Counted from the stretch's first letter, positions 33,517-43,734 are shown. The stretch: DNA of 64,000 bases from Streptomyces sp. JH34 (GCF_029428875.1 NZ_JAJSOO010000001.1:310001-374000); one strand, 5' to 3'. Numbers and translations: made by a program. Notes: generated by a model not told the origin, from the letters alone.

Positions 33517-34783
33517 ATGACGAACCCACAGCACCCACCGCCGCCGGACGCAGTCGTCGTGGGCGCAGGTCTGGCGGGGCTGGCCTGCGCGCTCGACCTC
33601 AGCGGCGCGGGCCTGCGCGTCGAACTGCTGGAGGCCTCCGACGGGGTGGGGGGCCGGATGCGCACGGACCGCCGGGACGGCTTCCTGCTGGACCGGGGAT
33701 TCCAGGTGTTCAACACCTCCTACCCGCAGGTGAAGAAACGTCTCGATCTGCGCGCCCTGCGTCTGCGCCCGTTCACGCCGGGTCTCGTCGCCCGCACGTC
33801 CTCGGGCCGGGTGCGCCTCACCGACCCCACCCGGCGTCCGGGGGACGCCGGGGAGCTGCTGCCCGGGCGGGTGCTCCCGGCCCGGGACCTCGCCGCTCTC
33901 GCCGCGCTGACCGCCCGCGACGTCCTGCTCCCGGCGAAACGCGTGGGCCGGATGACCGATCGCACCGCTTCGGAGGCGCTCGTGCGCGCCGGGCTGTCAC
34001 CGCTCGCGATCGAGGACCTCCTGCGGCCGTTCCTCTCCGGGGTGTTCCTGGAGGAGGGCCTGGAGACCTCCGCGCGCTTCCTGCACCTGGTCTGGCGCAG
34101 CATGGCGCGCGGCACGCTCTGTCTGCCCGCCCACGGCATCGGCGCCGTGCCGGCCCAACTGGCCGACGGGCTGCCGGAGGGCGCGCTCCGGCTGGACTCG
34201 GCCGTCGCCGAGGTCACGGACTCCGGGGTGCTCCTGGCGGACGGCGGTGAACGGCCGGCCGGCACCGTCGTCGTGGCGACGGACTCCGCCACCGCGGCCC
34301 GTCTCCTGCCCGGCCTGCCGGTACCGGACAGCCGCACGGTGACGACGTACTACCACGCGGCCGACCGTTCGCCGCTGACCGAACCCACCCTGGTCGTCGA
34401 CAGCGGTCTCGCCGTCCTGAACAGTTGCGTCCTCACCGAGGTGGCCCCCTCCTACGCTCCCCCCCGGCACGGCACTCGTGTCGACCTCCGTGCTCGGCGC
34501 GGGCCCGCCCGGCGGGGAGAGGACGGTCCGCGCGCGGCTGGCCGAGCTCTACGACACGGACACGAGCACCTGGGAGACGGTGGCCTCCTACACCGTTCAG
34601 GGCGCCCTGCCGGCGATGCGGCCTCCGTGGCCGCTGAGCCGTACGACGCGCTTCGCGCGGGGCCGGTACGTCTGCGGGGACCACCGGGCAACCGGGTCGG
34701 TGCAGGGCGCGCTCGCCTCCGGCAGCAGAGCGGCACGCGAGGTGCTGGCCGACCGGGCTGCCGCGCGGACCACCGGGACGTGA
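33517..34783 (+). CDS. FAD-dependent oxidoreductase of the crt cluster, frameshifted at a C7 run
   Basis: An amine-oxidase/desaturase-type flavoprotein. VVVGAGLAGLACALDLSGAG and EASDGVGGRMRT form the FAD-binding N-terminus (residues 10-45), and the C-terminal FAD-contact block GRYVCGDHRATGSVQGALASG is present. The two halves are in different frames: the first reads to about 34465, the second from there to TGA at 34781-34783. Removing one C from the run of seven at 34459-34465 restores one continuous protein of about 421 residues (APSYAPPGTALVSTS). It is either a sequencing error or a real inactivating or phase-variable mutation. Read through without correction, the first frame runs into crtY and gives an artefactual 895-residue fusion. 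Its exact step in carotenogenesis is not known. Confidence 0.75.
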
Positions 34784-35985
34784 CCGGGCGCTCCCGGGGG
34801 CGGGTGGACGATGCCGTCGTCGTGGGCGGCGGTGCCGCCGGGCTCTGTCTGGCCCACTGGCTCACGAGGACCGGTACGGGGGTGACGCTCGTCGAGGCGC
34901 CCGACGGACCGCTGCGGCCTGCGGAACGCACCTGGTGCTACTGGGAGGCGGGGACCGGCGAGTTCGAGGAGGCCGTCGTCGCCTCCTGGCGGAGACTGCG
35001 GGTCCGGGGGCCGGACGGCGTCGTCGTGGAGTCGGACCCCGCGCCGCTGCGTTACCGCATGGTGCGCTCGGGTCCCTTCGAACGGCTGGTCCACTCCCGT
35101 CTGGCCGCGGCCCCGGCGGCGCGCGTCGTACGTGCCACCGCCCACCAGGTGCGCGACGCACCGTACGGCGCCGAGGTGCGCTGCACGACGGCGGACGGGG
35201 AACCGCTGACCCTGCGCGGCAGATACGTGTTCGACTCGCGGCCCGCGCGGGACACACCGCCGCACCGCACCCTGTTGCTGCAGCACTTCCGCGGCTGGTT
35301 CGTGCGCACCGCCGTCCCCCGCTTCGATCCCGCAGTGGCGGACCTCATGGACTTCCGGGTTCCGCAGCCCCGCCACGGCCTCGCGTTCGGCTACGTCCTG
35401 CCGCTGGCGGCTGACCGGGCGCTGGTCGAGTACACCGAGTTCTCCCGTGCCCCGCTCCCGACGGCCGCGTACGAGGCCTCTCTTCGGCAGTACACCGGGG
35501 ACGTCCTGGGGCTCGGCCGGTTCGCCGTGGAGTCGGCCGAACAGGGCGTGATCCCCATGACCGACGCGCGGTTCCCCCGCCGGTCCGGCCGGGCCGTGTT
35601 CCGTGTCGGGGCCGCCGGGGGCGCCACCCGTCCGGCGACCGGCTACACGTTCGCCGCCGTGCAGCGCCAGGGGCGGGCCGTCGCCACCGCCGTGCACCGG
35701 GGGCGCCCTGGTGTCCCGCCGCCGCACGGCCGCAGGGCCCTCGCCATGGACGCGGTGCTGCTGCGGGCGCTGGACACCGGACGCGTGGACGGACCGCGCT
35801 TCTTCACCGACCTCTTCCGCCGTGTGCCCATGGAGCGGCTGCTGCGTTTCCTCGACGGCGGGAGCACACCGTGGGAGGAGTTCGGGATCGGCCTGCGTAC
35901 GCCCGTGGGCCCGATGCTCCGCACCGCGGCCGAACTCCCCTTCCTCACCCGCCGGGCCGCCGGCCGACCCGAAGAGAGCCCCTGA
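34780..35985 (+). CDS. crtY: Lycopene cyclase (CrtY type)
   Basis: 401 residues from the GTG at 34780, which overlaps the upstream stop (GTGA). The dinucleotide-binding VVVGGGAAGLCLAHWLTRTG is at residues 11-30. RTWCYWEAG and the FDSRPAR block are diagnostic of CrtY/CrtL cyclases, as are RHGLAFGYVLPLAADRALVEYTEFS and the C-terminal GGATRPATGYTFAAVQRQG. It cyclises both ends of lycopene to give beta-carotene. The stop overlaps the methyltransferase start (TGATG). Confidence 0.9.
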   Translation: MTGRSRGRVDDAVVVGGGAAGLCLAHWLTRTGTGVTLVEAPDGPLRPAERTWCYWEAGTGEFEEAVVASWRRLRVRGPDGVVVESDPAPLRYRMVRSGPFERLVHSRLAAAPAARVVRATAHQVRDAPYGAEVRCTTADGEPLTLRGRYVFDSRPARDTPPHRTLLLQHFRGWFVRTAVPRFDPAVADLMDFRVPQPRHGLAFGYVLPLAADRALVEYTEFSRAPLPTAAYEASLRQYTGDVLGLGRFAVESAEQGVIPMTDARFPRRSGRAVFRVGAAGGATRPATGYTFAAVQRQGRAVATAVHRGRPGVPPPHGRRALAMDAVLLRALDTGRVDGPRFFTDLFRRVPMERLLRFLDGGSTPWEEFGIGLRTPVGPMLRTAAELPFLTRRAAGRPEESP

Positions 35986-36719
35986 TGACCCTGCTGCGGG
36001 ACCACGACCTGGCACGCGCCTTCGATCACGCGTCGCTCACCTACGACCGGCTCACCTCGCTGAATCCTGGCTACCGCTCCGATCTCCTGCGCTCGGCGCA
36101 CCGCCTGCGGCTGCCGCGTGGTGGAGGGGGACTGCGCGTGCTCGACCTCGGCTGCGGAACGGGCGCGTCCACGCGGGCCCTGCTGCGGGCGGCCCCGTAC
36201 GCCCGGATCACCGCGGTCGACGCCTCGGCGGGAATGCTGGAGCGGGCGCGCGCCAAGCGCTGGCCTCCGAACGTCCGTTTCCTGCACCGGTCCGCCGAGG
36301 ATCTCCGGACGACCGACGACGACGGCTCCTACGACGCCGTGTTCGCCGCCTACCTCTTCCGCAACGTCGCCGACCCCGGCAGGGTCCTCCGGTCCGTACG
36401 CGCCCTGCTGAGCCCCCGCGGCCGCCTGCTCGTCCATGAGTACAGCCTCAGCGGCTCTCCCGTGCACCGGGCGGTGTGGAACACGGTCTGCCGGGGTGTC
36501 ATCGTCCCGGCCGGTACGCTGACGGGCGACCGGCAGCTGTACCACCATCTGTGGCGCAGTGTCCTCGCGTTCGACACGGCGCCCGCCTTCGCGCACCGTG
36601 TCGCCCGGGCCGGGTTCCCCTTCGTGCGGACCGTTCCCGTCGCCGGCTGGCAGACCGGCATCGTCCACACGTTCCTGGCCCGGAACGGTGCGGCGCGCGT
36701 CGGGACCGAGGCGTCGTGA
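35985..36719 (+). CDS. crtT: SAM-dependent methyltransferase of the crt cluster (CrtT)
   Basis: 244 residues, class I methyltransferase. The SAM-binding motif is VLDLGCGTGASTRALLRAAP near residues 51-70, with ITAVDASAGMLERAR as motif II and YDAVFAAYLFRNVADP as motif III, close to UbiE/COQ5 enzymes. It has the crtY-T-U position of the known streptomycete carotenoid clusters, where its product is not essential for isorenieratene and its substrate is unsettled. TGATG overlap with crtY indicates coupling. Confidence 0.85.
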   Translation: MTLLRDHDLARAFDHASLTYDRLTSLNPGYRSDLLRSAHRLRLPRGGGGLRVLDLGCGTGASTRALLRAAPYARITAVDASAGMLERARAKRWPPNVRFLHRSAEDLRTTDDDGSYDAVFAAYLFRNVADPGRVLRSVRALLSPRGRLLVHEYSLSGSPVHRAVWNTVCRGVIVPAGTLTGDRQLYHHLWRSVLAFDTAPAFAHRVARAGFPFVRTVPVAGWQTGIVHTFLARNGAARVGTEAS

Positions 36720-36781
36720 GAGCCCGCGGGCTCCGCCCCGACGCGACCCGGCACGGACGTGACCGCAGGGCCGAGGTGATC

Positions 36782-38278
36782 ATGCCGGAGCCGGGGCGCG
36801 AGCGCTTCACCGGTGATGCCCCTTCGGCCGCGGTGATCGGTGGTGGTGTCGCCGGTCTCGCGGCGGCGACGGCCCTCGCCGAACGCGGTGTCCGCGTGAC
36901 GCTGTACGAACGGGGCGAGTCCCTCGGCGGCCGTCTGGCCGGATGGCCCGTCCGCCTCGCCGACGGGTCGGGGGCGACGATGAGCCGTGGCTTCCACGCC
37001 TTCTTCCGCCAGTACTACAACCTGCGCGGACTGTTGCGTCGTGCTGACCCCGCTCTCGCGATGCTCACCCCGCTTCCGGACTACCCGCTCCTGCACCGGA
37101 ACGGTATGGCGGACGGTTTCGCCCGGGTGCCGAGGACGCCTCCGTGGAGCGCGCTCGGATTCGTGGCCCTCAGCCCGTCGTTCGGCTGGCGCGACCTCGC
37201 GGCGATGAACCCCCGCGAGGCGCTGCCCCTCCTCGACGTGCGGGTCCCCGAGGTGTACGAGCGGTTCGACGGGGTCGGCGCCGAGGACTTCCTGCGGCGG
37301 ATCGACTTCCCTGAAGCCGCCCGCCACCTCGCCTTCGAGGTGTTCTCGCGCAGTTTCTTCGCCGACCCCCGGGACCTGTCCGCCGCCGAACTGCTGCTGA
37401 TGTTCCACATCTACTTCCTCGGGTCGTCCGAGGGGCTCCTCTTCGACGTGCCGCGTGAGCCCTTCCCGCAGGCGCTCTGGGAGCCTCTCGGCGGCTATCT
37501 GCGGAACCTCGGCGCGGATGTGCGCACCGGCACCCCGGTACACCGCGTCGCCCCGGCCGCCGGAGGGGACCTGACCGTGGAGACCGAAGGTGCGGCGGAC
37601 CGTCACCGGGCGGTGGTCCTGGCTCTGGACACGGGTGGTCTGCGTCAGGTGGTGGGCGCCTCGGAGCAGTTGGGGGACGCGTCCTGGCGGGCCGGTGTCG
37701 ACTCCCTGCGCACGGCGCCGCCGTTCCTCGTGTCCCGGCTGTGGCTCGACCGCCCGGTGCACGACTCCCGCGCGGGGTTCCTCGGCACCAGTGGGTTCGA
37801 CGGGCTCGACAACATCAGCGTCCTCGACCGCTGGGAGGGCGAATCGGCACGCTGGGCGGCCCGGACGGGCGGTTCCGTCGTCGAACTGCACGCCTACGCC
37901 GTCGACGGGGGCGCGGAGCCCGAGAAGGTGCAGCGCCGGATGCTCGACCGGCTGCACGAGGTCTATCCGGAGACGGCGGAAGCCCGTGTGGTCGACTCCT
38001 GCCACGAATGGCGTGCCGACTGCCCCGTCTTCTCCGTGGGCGGCTACCACCGCCGGCCGGCCGTGCGTACGCCCCATCCGCGTGTGACCCTCGCGGGCGA
38101 CCTGGTCCGCACCGGTCTGCCCGTGGCCCTGATGGAGCGCGCGGCGACCTCGGGGTTCATGGCCGCCAACGCCCTCCTCGCGGGCTGGGGAGTCCGGGGA
38201 CAGGTGCTCTGGACCGTGCCGCGTGCCGGGCGTTCCCGGGTGCTGCGTGCCCTCGCGGGCCGGTTCGCGGGGCACTGA
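36782..38278 (+). CDS. crtU: Beta-carotene desaturase/methyltransferase (isorenieratene synthase)
   Basis: 498 residues. An FAD-binding AAVIGGGVAGLAAATALAERG and ERGESLGGRLAGW begin the protein. SRGFHAFFRQYYNLRGLLRR and FEVFSRSFFADPRDLSAAELLLMFHIYFLGSSEGL are characteristic of CrtU. The family converts beta-ionone rings to aromatic phi rings by desaturation and methyl migration, giving isorenieratene. ATG at 36782 follows a strong GAGGTGATC ribosome-binding site. It ends three bases from the stop of the convergent Rieske gene, with no terminator between. Confidence 0.88.
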   Translation: MPEPGRERFTGDAPSAAVIGGGVAGLAAATALAERGVRVTLYERGESLGGRLAGWPVRLADGSGATMSRGFHAFFRQYYNLRGLLRRADPALAMLTPLPDYPLLHRNGMADGFARVPRTPPWSALGFVALSPSFGWRDLAAMNPREALPLLDVRVPEVYERFDGVGAEDFLRRIDFPEAARHLAFEVFSRSFFADPRDLSAAELLLMFHIYFLGSSEGLLFDVPREPFPQALWEPLGGYLRNLGADVRTGTPVHRVAPAAGGDLTVETEGAADRHRAVVLALDTGGLRQVVGASEQLGDASWRAGVDSLRTAPPFLVSRLWLDRPVHDSRAGFLGTSGFDGLDNISVLDRWEGESARWAARTGGSVVELHAYAVDGGAEPEKVQRRMLDRLHEVYPETAEARVVDSCHEWRADCPVFSVGGYHRRPAVRTPHPRVTLAGDLVRTGLPVALMERAATSGFMAANALLAGWGVRGQVLWTVPRAGRSRVLRALAGRFAGH

Positions 38279-38281
38279 CGC

Positions 38282-39289
38282 TCAGCCGGGGAAGCGCCCG
38301 GTGCTCCGCAGCGACCAGCGGCGTTCGGCGTACGCCAGGTCGTCGCGCCAGAGCCGGCCCGCCGTCCGGCGCATCAGCGGCCGCAGGGCCGGCGCGGCCG
38401 CGCGCGCCAGGGCGAAGCCCCGCCGGCCCGAGGCGGCGACGACGGCCTCGACGACAGCCGTCCTCGGATCCGCCGCGCCGGGTGCGGTGAGCGGTGTGGC
38501 GTGAGTTTCCACCACCGAACCGGCGCCCTCGCCGTCCGTGATGTGCATGACCACGGTGCGCGGTCCGGGCGCTGTGAACTCCGCCCGGACCGGCACCACC
38601 AGCCTGCCCGCGACCTTGAACGAGACGTCGACGGCGAACGCGTCGTCCTGGCCGTCCTCCGGGGTGCCGGCCACCTTCAGCCCGACGAACGCGTACGGGT
38701 GGAACCAGGAGCCGTGCCAGGGGTCGAGCCGGTTCGCGACGACGTCCTCCGGTTCGCATCTGCCCACCGCGGTGAACACCGCGTCGACGGCCGTTCCCGG
38801 CACGGGTCTCGCCGGGACGACCGGGCGGTCCAGCGGGGTCTCGCCCCCGGCCCGGTCCAGCCTCACCCAGACCAGAACCCCGTCGTCGTGCAGCGGATAC
38901 GGCTCCCACCCGGCGAACGGCCCGCCGTCCAGGCCCAGTCCGTGCCAGCGGCACAGCAGCGTCCCGCACACCACCCGTCCGTCGCGCAGCGGCGCACCCA
39001 GATGGGGGCACTCCCCCGGGCCCGCGCGCAGCGCACCGTCCTCCGTCCGCCACAACACGACTTCCACCCCGGCGACCGTGCGGCCGTACGGGCGGTCCCG
39101 TGCCCCGAAGTCCCGGGAGGCACCGACCACGTACCAGTTGCCGGACGGCCGGGCTCCGGACCGCTCGAGCGCTTCGGCGATCACGGCGGGCTTCGCCTCG
39201 CGCCAGGTCGGAACCTGCCGGTCCCATCGGGGCGCGCGCCGCAGGCGCAGCGGTGACGTCCACGTGGTCGATGTCCGACGGCCGCTCAT
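38282..39289 (-). CDS. Rieske 2Fe-2S protein, DUF5914 type, in the crtEIB operon
   Basis: 335 residues. The Rieske cluster ligands are in ECPHLGAPL (Cys-x-His) and [10 protein letters not shown] (Cys-x-x-His). The domain is preceded by a [13 protein letters not shown] entry typical of ring-hydroxylating oxygenases. A long C-terminal half contains [12 protein letters not shown], where His residues might bind a mononuclear iron. It is the fourth gene of crtE-I-B and overlaps crtB by ATGA. An oxygenase in this position could hydroxylate or cleave a carotenoid end, but no such activity is established; in other streptomycetes this slot has been called crtV. Confidence 0.85.
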   Translation of the reverse strand: MSGRRTSTTWTSPLRLRRAPRWDRQVPTWREAKPAVIAEALERSGARPSGNWYVVGASRDFGARDRPYGRTVAGVEVVLWRTEDGALRAGPGECPHLGAPLRDGRVVCGTLLCRWHGLGLDGGPFAGWEPYPLHDDGVLVWVRLDRAGGETPLDRPVVPARPVPGTAVDAVFTAVGRCEPEDVVANRLDPWHGSWFHPYAFVGLKVAGTPEDGQDDAFAVDVSFKVAGRLVVPVRAEFTAPGPRTVVMHITDGEGAGSVVETHATPLTAPGAADPRTAVVEAVVAASGRRGFALARAAAPALRPLMRRTAGRLWRDDLAYAERRWSLRSTGRFPG

Positions 39290-40272
39290 CGCAGGGAGCC
39301 CTCCGCCCCGGCGACCGCGCCCGGCTCCGGGGCGGACGGCCGCGTCCGCATCCGCGCCCCCAGGATTCGCGCGACTCCAGCCGCCGCGATGACGGACCGC
39401 CGGCGGCGGGGCACCACGGCACGACGGTGCACGACCCGGTGGTCGTCGGCGGCGATGGCGTCCAGGATCCCCCGGTAGAGGATGAACGCGGTGCGGATGC
39501 AGGGCCGTACGCGCGGCTCCAGCATGGCGATGCCCGGCTCCGCCTCCCCGTACACGGTCCGGATCACCGCGTCGGCCTCGACGAAGGCGTTCCTGATGCG
39601 CGGGTCGTGCCGTCCGGTGCGGCGGCTCCACTCCAGGAGCGGCCGGTCGACCCCGTGGGCGGCGAGCAGGTCCGCGGGCAGGTAGACGCGCCCCCGGTCC
39701 AGGTCCTCGCCCACGTCCCGGAGGAAGTTGGTCAGCTGGAAGGCGACGCCGAGGGCGGCCGCGTGCGGAGCCGCCTCCTCACGGGGCACGACAGTCCCGA
39801 GCACCGGCAGCATCTGGAGGCCGATCACCGCTGCGGAACCGTGCATGTAGGCGCGCAGGTCGGCGTACGTCGCATAGTCGGTGACGGTCAGGTCGCTACG
39901 CATGGACGTCAGGAAGTCGGCGAACAGGCTGTGGTCGATGGCGTAGCGCCCGGCGGTGTCGGCCACGGCTCTGACCACGGGTTCGTCGCCGCCGCCCGTG
40001 GCCAGTCCGTGGACGAGGTCGCTCTCCAGCAGGCGCAGCAGACGGTCGCGTTCATCGGGCGACCGCCGGCGGTCGAGGTCGTCCACGATGTCGTCGGCCC
40101 AGCGGGCGAAACCGTACAGCGCGTGCACGGCGCAGCGTCGTTCGACCGGCAGCAGCCGGGTGGCCAGGAAGTAGGTCCGGCCGTGCCGGGCGTTGAGCCG
40201 CCTGCACCGGGCGTAGGCGTCGCGCAGCGCGGGTCCGGTGATCCCGGCGGCGTCCAGTTCACGGCGGTTCAT
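39286..40272 (-). CDS. crtB: Phytoene synthase
   Basis: 328 residues. The two Asp-rich motifs of squalene/phytoene synthases are visible: [13 protein letters not shown] (near residue 60) and [22 protein letters not shown] (near 185), the latter including the signature after RDVGED. It condenses two GGPP molecules to phytoene. ATG overlaps the crtI stop (ATGA), and its own stop overlaps the Rieske start the same way. The last 40 residues are Ala/Arg-rich and unconserved. Confidence 0.95.
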   Translation of the reverse strand: MNRRELDAAGITGPALRDAYARCRRLNARHGRTYFLATRLLPVERRCAVHALYGFARWADDIVDDLDRRRSPDERDRLLRLLESDLVHGLATGGGDEPVVRAVADTAGRYAIDHSLFADFLTSMRSDLTVTDYATYADLRAYMHGSAAVIGLQMLPVLGTVVPREEAAPHAAALGVAFQLTNFLRDVGEDLDRGRVYLPADLLAAHGVDRPLLEWSRRTGRHDPRIRNAFVEADAVIRTVYGEAEPGIAMLEPRVRPCIRTAFILYRGILDAIAADDHRVVHRRAVVPRRRRSVIAAAGVARILGARMRTRPSAPEPGAVAGAEGSLR

Positions 40273-41804
40273 CGGCTCTGCCCTTCGAGGACGGCGGGAC
40301 GGCGGCGCGCGACCGTCGCGCGGGGAAGGCCGGTGATGCGCGCGGCGGCGAGTTTGCCGCTCAGGAGGACGGTCGGCACACCCACCCCGGGAGTGGTTCC
40401 GCACCCGGCGAGGACGACGTTGTCGTGACCGCGTACAAGGTTGCGCGGCCGGAAGGGGCCGGTCTGCGGAAAGGTGTGCGACACGGAGAACGGGGTGCCC
40501 GCCGCATGGCCCTGGGCCGTCCAGTCCGCCGGGGTGACCAGCAGTTCCTGGTCCATGGACGCTTCGAAGCCGTCGAGCCCCCGGCGCTCGAGTTCGGCCA
40601 GCAGGCTGTCACGGTAGCGCTGTCCGAGGCCGCGCCAGGTGCCCGCCGAGGGGCCGGTCGTGGTGTTGGGGCACGGGGCCAGGACGTAGTGCAGGTGTCT
40701 GCCGGGCGGCGCGAGCGACGGGTCGTGCGTCGTCGGGCGGGTGATGAGCAGCGACGGGTCGCTCATGAGCCGTCCGGTCCTGGTGAGTTCGTCGAAGGTG
40801 CGCTCCCAGGCGTTGCCGAAGGAGAGGGTGTGGTGTGCCAGTTCCGGCCAGGTGCGGTCCGTTCCGGCGTGCAGGATCACGGCCGAGGGCGCGTGGCGGA
40901 GTCGTACGGGGCGGCGTGGCGCCCGGCCCAGGAGGCGGTGGACGACGGGCAGGTCCGGTGTCAGGACGACCGCGTCGCAGGCGATCCGTTCGCCGGATGC
41001 CAGACGGACGGCCCGCACCCGTCCCGCCGACCGTTCCAGGGCCTCGACCTCGGCGGACCATCTGAACTCGCCCCCGGCGTCGGCGGCCGCGTCCGCCATC
41101 GCCCTGGGCAGCGCGTGCATGCCGCCCTTCGGGAACCAGACTCCCGCGACCGTGTCCATGTAGGCGATGACGGCGTAGGCGGCCAGGGCACGGGCCGGGG
41201 CGACTCCCGCGTACAGCGCCTGGAAGGAGAAGACCCGGCGCAGCCGCGGGTCGGAGAGGAATCTGCCGATCTGCGGATCGAGCCGGCCGAAGCCCCCGAG
41301 CGCCGCGAGCCTGGCGAGATCCGGATGAAGGAGCTGGAAGGGCGAGTCGAAGTTGGTGTCGATGAAGCGGCGCATCTGGGCCTTGTACAACCGCTCCAGC
41401 CAGCTCCGCAGCCGACGGTAGCCCGCCGCCTCCGCGTCCCCGGCGAACCTCCGTACCTCGGCCTCCATGGCGTCGCCGTCCGTGTGCACGTCGATCCGGC
41501 CGCCGTCGGCGAACCGGGCCCGGTAGGCGGGGTGGAGGGGGATCAGCTCGACGCGCCGGTGGAGGCTGTCGCCCACGGCGGCGAAGGCCTCGTCGGCCAG
41601 GTGGGGCATGGTCAGCACCGTCGGCCCGGTGTCGATCCGGTAGCCGCCGAGTTCGTGCCGTCCGGCGCGGCCTCCGGGCCCGGCGTCGCGTTCGACGACG
41701 GTCACCCGGCGTCCCGCGCCGAGCAGGTGCAGGGCGGCGGCGAGACCGGACAGGCCGGCCCCGACCACCACCACGTGGTCCGTGGCGCCGGAGACGGTCC
41801 TCAT
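40269..41804 (-). CDS. crtI: Phytoene desaturase
   Basis: 511 residues, the bacterial CrtI length. The dinucleotide motif is [24 protein letters not shown] followed by [12 protein letters not shown]. The C-terminal flavoprotein signature reads [22 protein letters not shown]. It performs the successive desaturations from phytoene to lycopene. It overlaps crtE and crtB by 4 nt each. Confidence 0.95.
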   Translation of the reverse strand: MRTVSGATDHVVVVGAGLSGLAAALHLLGAGRRVTVVERDAGPGGRAGRHELGGYRIDTGPTVLTMPHLADEAFAAVGDSLHRRVELIPLHPAYRARFADGGRIDVHTDGDAMEAEVRRFAGDAEAAGYRRLRSWLERLYKAQMRRFIDTNFDSPFQLLHPDLARLAALGGFGRLDPQIGRFLSDPRLRRVFSFQALYAGVAPARALAAYAVIAYMDTVAGVWFPKGGMHALPRAMADAAADAGGEFRWSAEVEALERSAGRVRAVRLASGERIACDAVVLTPDLPVVHRLLGRAPRRPVRLRHAPSAVILHAGTDRTWPELAHHTLSFGNAWERTFDELTRTGRLMSDPSLLITRPTTHDPSLAPPGRHLHYVLAPCPNTTTGPSAGTWRGLGQRYRDSLLAELERRGLDGFEASMDQELLVTPADWTAQGHAAGTPFSVSHTFPQTGPFRPRNLVRGHDNVVLAGCGTTPGVGVPTVLLSGKLAAARITGLPRATVARRRPAVLEGQSR

Positions 41805-42994
41805 GCGCCCTCCCCGCCGGGGAAGGAGGCGGCGGTACCGGCGGCCCGTGCCACGAGTGCGGCGAACTCCGCCCTGGCGCGCTCGTCCGCCCCGGCGTCC
41901 GCGAAGTGGCGCAGACTCGACGCCGAGAGGCAGGCGATCTCCTCCTCCACCACTGTGCGCGCGCCCGTGCGTTCCAACGCCGCGCGCATCCGGCCGGCCA
42001 CCCCTTCACCGGCTTCCGGCCCCTCGGGGCCGGTGTCCGTCGCCTCGGGGCCGAGTACGGCCAGAGCCTCGGTGTCGCCCGACTCCTCGGCGAGTCGGAG
42101 AGCGGCCGCGAGGAGGCCGGTGAGCTTGCGTGTCCTCAGGTCCTCGTCCGCGGGCTTCCCCGTGACGGCGGGGTCCCCGAACGCTCCCAGCAGGTCGTCG
42201 TGGAGCTGGAAGGCGAGGCCCGCGCACCGTCCGGCGGAACGCAGCGCGTCCATGGCGAGGGCATCGGCCCCGGCCAGGGACGCGCCGAGGGCGAGCGGCC
42301 GCTCCACTGTGTACAGCGCGCTCTTGAGCGTCGCGATCTTCCGGGCCTGGGCCTCGTCGGAGGAACCGGCCGCCTGGGCCCGCATGTCGAGGTACTGCCC
42401 CGCGACCATCTCTCCGCGCATCGCCTGCCACTCCTGGTGCAGCTGTCCGCCGTACGGGGAGCCGAGCGCCGTCCCGGTGAGCAGGTCGTCGGCCCACACC
42501 AGTGCCAGGTCTCCGGCCAGGACCGCGGCTGTGGCGGAGTAGGAGGTGGCGGAGCCGTGCATACGGCCCTCCCGGTGCAGGCGCGCGAACTGCGCGTGCA
42601 CGGCCGGCGCGCCCCGGCGCACCGGCGATCCGTCCATGACGTCGTCGTGCACCAGCGCGCAGGCCTGCAGCAGTTCGAGTGCGGCACCGACGCGCAGCGG
42701 AGTACCGGGGTCGCCGGACCCGCCCGCCGCCAGCCACCCGCACCGGACGAACGCCGTCCGGAGCCGCTTGCCGCCGTGCAGGACGAAGGTGGCGACCCGG
42801 GACGCCACCTCCCCGGCGAACACGGCGTCCACCTGGCGCGCTTCCTCCAGCCTGGTGCGCAGGTGGTCCGCGAGGAAGGCGTCGACGGCCGCCGCGATTC
42901 CGCCGAACGTGTCAGGGGCACGGCCGCCACCCGTGCCCGGGCAGGGGCCGGCACTCGCGCCGGTCCCTGCCCGCGTCGCTCGTGGACCGAGCAT
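41801..42994 (-). CDS. crtE: Geranylgeranyl diphosphate synthase
   Basis: 397 residues from the ATG at 42994 (AAAGGGG ribosome-binding site); a longer frame upstream is arginine-rich and unlikely. The first Asp-rich motif is ALVHDDVMDGSPVRRG and the second is LAFQLHDDLLGAFGD, with GGKRLRTAFV for IPP binding. It makes GGPP, the precursor of phytoene. It is the first gene of the crtE-I-B-Rieske operon. A second, separate polyprenyl synthase lies at 56899. No LitR, LitQ or LitS gene is next to it. Confidence 0.93.
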   Translation of the reverse strand: MLGPRATRAGTGASAGPCPGTGGGRAPDTFGGIAAAVDAFLADHLRTRLEEARQVDAVFAGEVASRVATFVLHGGKRLRTAFVRCGWLAAGGSGDPGTPLRVGAALELLQACALVHDDVMDGSPVRRGAPAVHAQFARLHREGRMHGSATSYSATAAVLAGDLALVWADDLLTGTALGSPYGGQLHQEWQAMRGEMVAGQYLDMRAQAAGSSDEAQARKIATLKSALYTVERPLALGASLAGADALAMDALRSAGRCAGLAFQLHDDLLGAFGDPAVTGKPADEDLRTRKLTGLLAAALRLAEESGDTEALAVLGPEATDTGPEGPEAGEGVAGRMRAALERTGARTVVEEEIACLSASSLRHFADAGADERARAEFAALVARAAGTAASFPGGEGA

Positions 42995-43181
42995 GGACAG
43001 CCCCTTTCGCCCGATGGTCCGCTTCCGCGTCCACCGGTGCTTCCGGCCGCGAGGACCGCGGATGCGTCTATGCCTGCCCGGCACACGGCGGGGTCGGAGC
43101 GGAGTTCACCCGACCAGCGGATGGAAGGGCGAAACCGGGTCGGCCCGGCACGTCCGGGCGGGTCCGAAGCTCGGGGTCACG

Positions 43182-43670
43182 TCACTGCCGGGGAACGCCG
43201 CGCACGGGGTGCTTGCTCATGATCGAGACCCGGTTGAAGGCGTTGATGGTGATGGCGACCCAGATCACGGCCGAGATCTGGTCCTCGGAGAGGGACCGGC
43301 GTGCCGTGGCGTAGGCGTCGTCCTGGAGGGCGGCGTCGGCGGGGTGCGTCGTGGCCTCGGCGAGGGCGAGTGCGGCACGCTCCTGGGCTGTGAACACCTC
43401 GGTGTCGCGCCAGGCCGCCAGCACGCCCAGCCGCCGGGTCGTCTCGCCTTCGCGCAGGGCGGACCGGGTGTGGACGTCCAGGCAGTAGGCGCAGCCGTTG
43501 ATCTGTGACACCCGCAGGTTGACCAGTTCGACCAGGGTGCGGTCCAGCCCCGCCTCCTGGGCGACCGTGCGCACCGTCTCGGCCGTGGCGGTCAGCGCGC
43601 GGAAGGCCTCCGGACTCCGCTTGTCCACGTAGACCCGCTTGTCCGCACGATCCGCCTCCGTACCGTTCAC
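43182..43670 (-). CDS. Carboxymuconolactone decarboxylase/AhpD-family protein
   Basis: 162 residues from the GTG at 43670, preceded by GAGGAG. The AhpD core is present: LVELVNLRVSQINGCAYCLDVHTRSA, with the CxxC pair and the His that relays protons. It is likely a thiol-dependent peroxidase or disulfide oxidoreductase. Divergent from the second pirin gene across a 123-bp region with palindromes. Confidence 0.88.
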   Translation of the reverse strand: MNGTEADRADKRVYVDKRSPEAFRALTATAETVRTVAQEAGLDRTLVELVNLRVSQINGCAYCLDVHTRSALREGETTRRLGVLAAWRDTEVFTAQERAALALAEATTHPADAALQDDAYATARRSLSEDQISAVIWVAITINAFNRVSIMSKHPVRGVPRQ

Positions 43671-43734
43671 CCTGGACTCCTCACCGGGACGTGCCGCCCC
43701 TCGTCGTGCCGTGGCCGCCCGAGGGGGCGACGGC

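Noticed and set aside
33298-35985. Single 895-codon protein
   Set aside because: It joins the first part of a flavoprotein to CrtY through an out-of-frame stretch of about 110 arginine-rich residues; deleting one C at 34459-34465 separates two normal proteins with a GTGA overlap.
40425-42542. Plus-strand open frame of 705 codons across crtI and crtE
   Set aside because: Antisense shadow of two well-supported genes with ATGA coupling.
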